A DNA stretch of 15,783 bases from Psilocybe azurescens (Eukaryota; Basidiomycota; Agaricomycetes; Agaricales; Agrocybaceae). The notes beneath the pieces are model-generated. The model saw only the letters and a program-made list of their open reading frames with translations. It was not told the origin of the DNA and did not search any database. Below are positions 15,228 to 15,783 of this stretch, one piece after another. Both the position numbers and the translations under genes were made by a program. The stretch spans positions 1-15,783 of the forward strand of contig JAJIRX010000915.1 of the NCBI GenBank assembly GCA_023853785.1, written 5' to 3'. The stretch's first letter is position 1, and every line of letters begins with the position of its first letter.

Positions 15228-15231
15228 GCGA
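15228..15231. repeat. Target site duplication GCGA (right copy)
   Basis: GCGA directly follows the LTR terminus ...ATGACA and matches 3393-3396. Confidence 0.75.
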
Positions 15232-15677
15232 GCCGTGACTATGTGCCGCGCAGTTGCAATTGCAGGTCCTGGATGATGGCCACTGGGAGCGAGGGCGTTG
15301 TTGTCGCTGCGTGGAGGTGGAGGTGTCGGCGGTAGGTGGCGCAGAGGAGGAAGCGGATGACGCGAGCGCCAAGAGGTATTGGTCGTCTCCGCTTTGCTCC
15401 AGATGAAGTTGTTGATGGAGGCACCGGCGACGACGACGCAGACGTCCCTGCTCCTTCCCCTGCTTATATCGGAATTGAGGCCGGAAAAGCAACAGGTGTA
15501 GTAGCAGTAGGTGATACCGCTCCCAACCTCCGGTAGCGGTGAGTGCAGTAACAGCAGGCTGATTATGCAAAGACTGGGAAGGCGGTGGCGGTTGTGTTGT
15601 ATGCCAGGCGGGCGGGAGAGAGATATGTCGAGAACAATGGGGGATTTGTAAGTCGGAAGTAGAACAAGACTCAACAC
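15228..15677 (-). CDS. Candidate upstream part of the host gene split by the insertion
   Basis: A minus-strand frame is open from at least 15677 to the LTR boundary (150 codons). It includes INNFIWSKAETTNTSWRSRH, a Pro-rich stretch (PLPPLRHLPPTPPPPRSDNN) and GHHPGPAIATARHIVTAR. If the element and one GCGA are removed, the same frame continues at 3392 as GHLKGVRPAGGRYARAGGDE and stays open for 40 codons, to a TGA at 3272-3270. Beyond that TGA the same frame encodes the acidic protein. Against this, the plus strand here is purine-rich and has a 66-codon frame (15336-15536), so a divergent plus-strand gene is an alternative. The start is unknown. A 63-nt GT-AG intron (15695-15757, minus, GTGAGT...GGACAG) might lie upstream. 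Confidence 0.35.
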
Positions 15678-15783
15678 TCAAGTGTGTCCAAATCCTGTCC
15701 GAGAAAACAAAAATCCAACCACAAAAAAAAAAAGAAAACTCAACCCCCACAACTCACAAGAATATCCCCCACCTTGCCTATTG
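15678..15783. other. Right end of window, low-complexity flank
   Basis: Includes an 11-base A run at 15723-15733. On the minus strand this is part of a pyrimidine tract before a TCGGACAG acceptor-like site, compatible with the intron suggested above. No gene can be assigned. Confidence 0.3.

Noticed and set aside
15336..15536. Plus-strand 66-codon frame MAQRRKRMTRAPRG...
   Set aside because: Not listed as a gene because it lacks a recognised domain, its start is a weak GTG, and the minus frame across the rebuilt insertion site is longer. Kept as an alternative in the findings.

Overview
The window looks like fungal nuclear DNA, most likely from a basidiomycete. The main reason is one Ty3/Gypsy LTR retrotransposon that fills about three quarters of it. 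Its pol protein carries the FIDDVP reverse-transcriptase box, the FDLYWGYDARK block and the RYSQPKLELYG / AKYIKGMLNEPDLQP RNase H blocks that I associate with Gypsy elements of mushroom-forming fungi. No bacterial features were seen.

Layout. Bases 1-2320 are AT-rich flank without a clear complete gene; one minus-strand stretch (1592-1921) reads like the last exon of an unrecognised protein. Bases 2323-3392 are GC-rich and low in complexity, and on the minus strand encode an acidic, disordered protein. The retrotransposon lies at 3397-15227 on the minus strand, between 4-bp target duplications (GCGA). Its two LTRs are 1,686 and 1,684 bp and almost identical. In transcript order: 5' LTR (13544-15227), primer-binding-site candidate, leader with an 11-nt tandem repeat, ORF1 (gag, zinc knuckle, aspartic protease, long acidic linker, 13293-9218), a non-coding spacer with an imperfect direct repeat, ORF2 (reverse transcriptase, RNase H, integrase, 8923-5173), a polypurine-tract candidate and the 3' LTR (3397-5082). 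Bases 15228-15783 are the other side of the insertion site.

Both ORFs are cut by about 21 single-base frame changes, many at homopolymers, with no plain nonsense substitution noticed. The LTR copies differ mainly by the same kind of homopolymer indel. The simplest reading is a young element in an under-polished long-read assembly rather than an old dead copy. With the element and one GCGA removed, a minus-strand frame runs from the right flank into the acidic protein on the left with a single TGA, so the insertion may have split a host gene.

The most unusual item is a cytosine-C5 DNA methyltransferase motif X signature (RQIGNAVPLPVAHAL) near the end of ORF1, with no other methyltransferase motifs seen.
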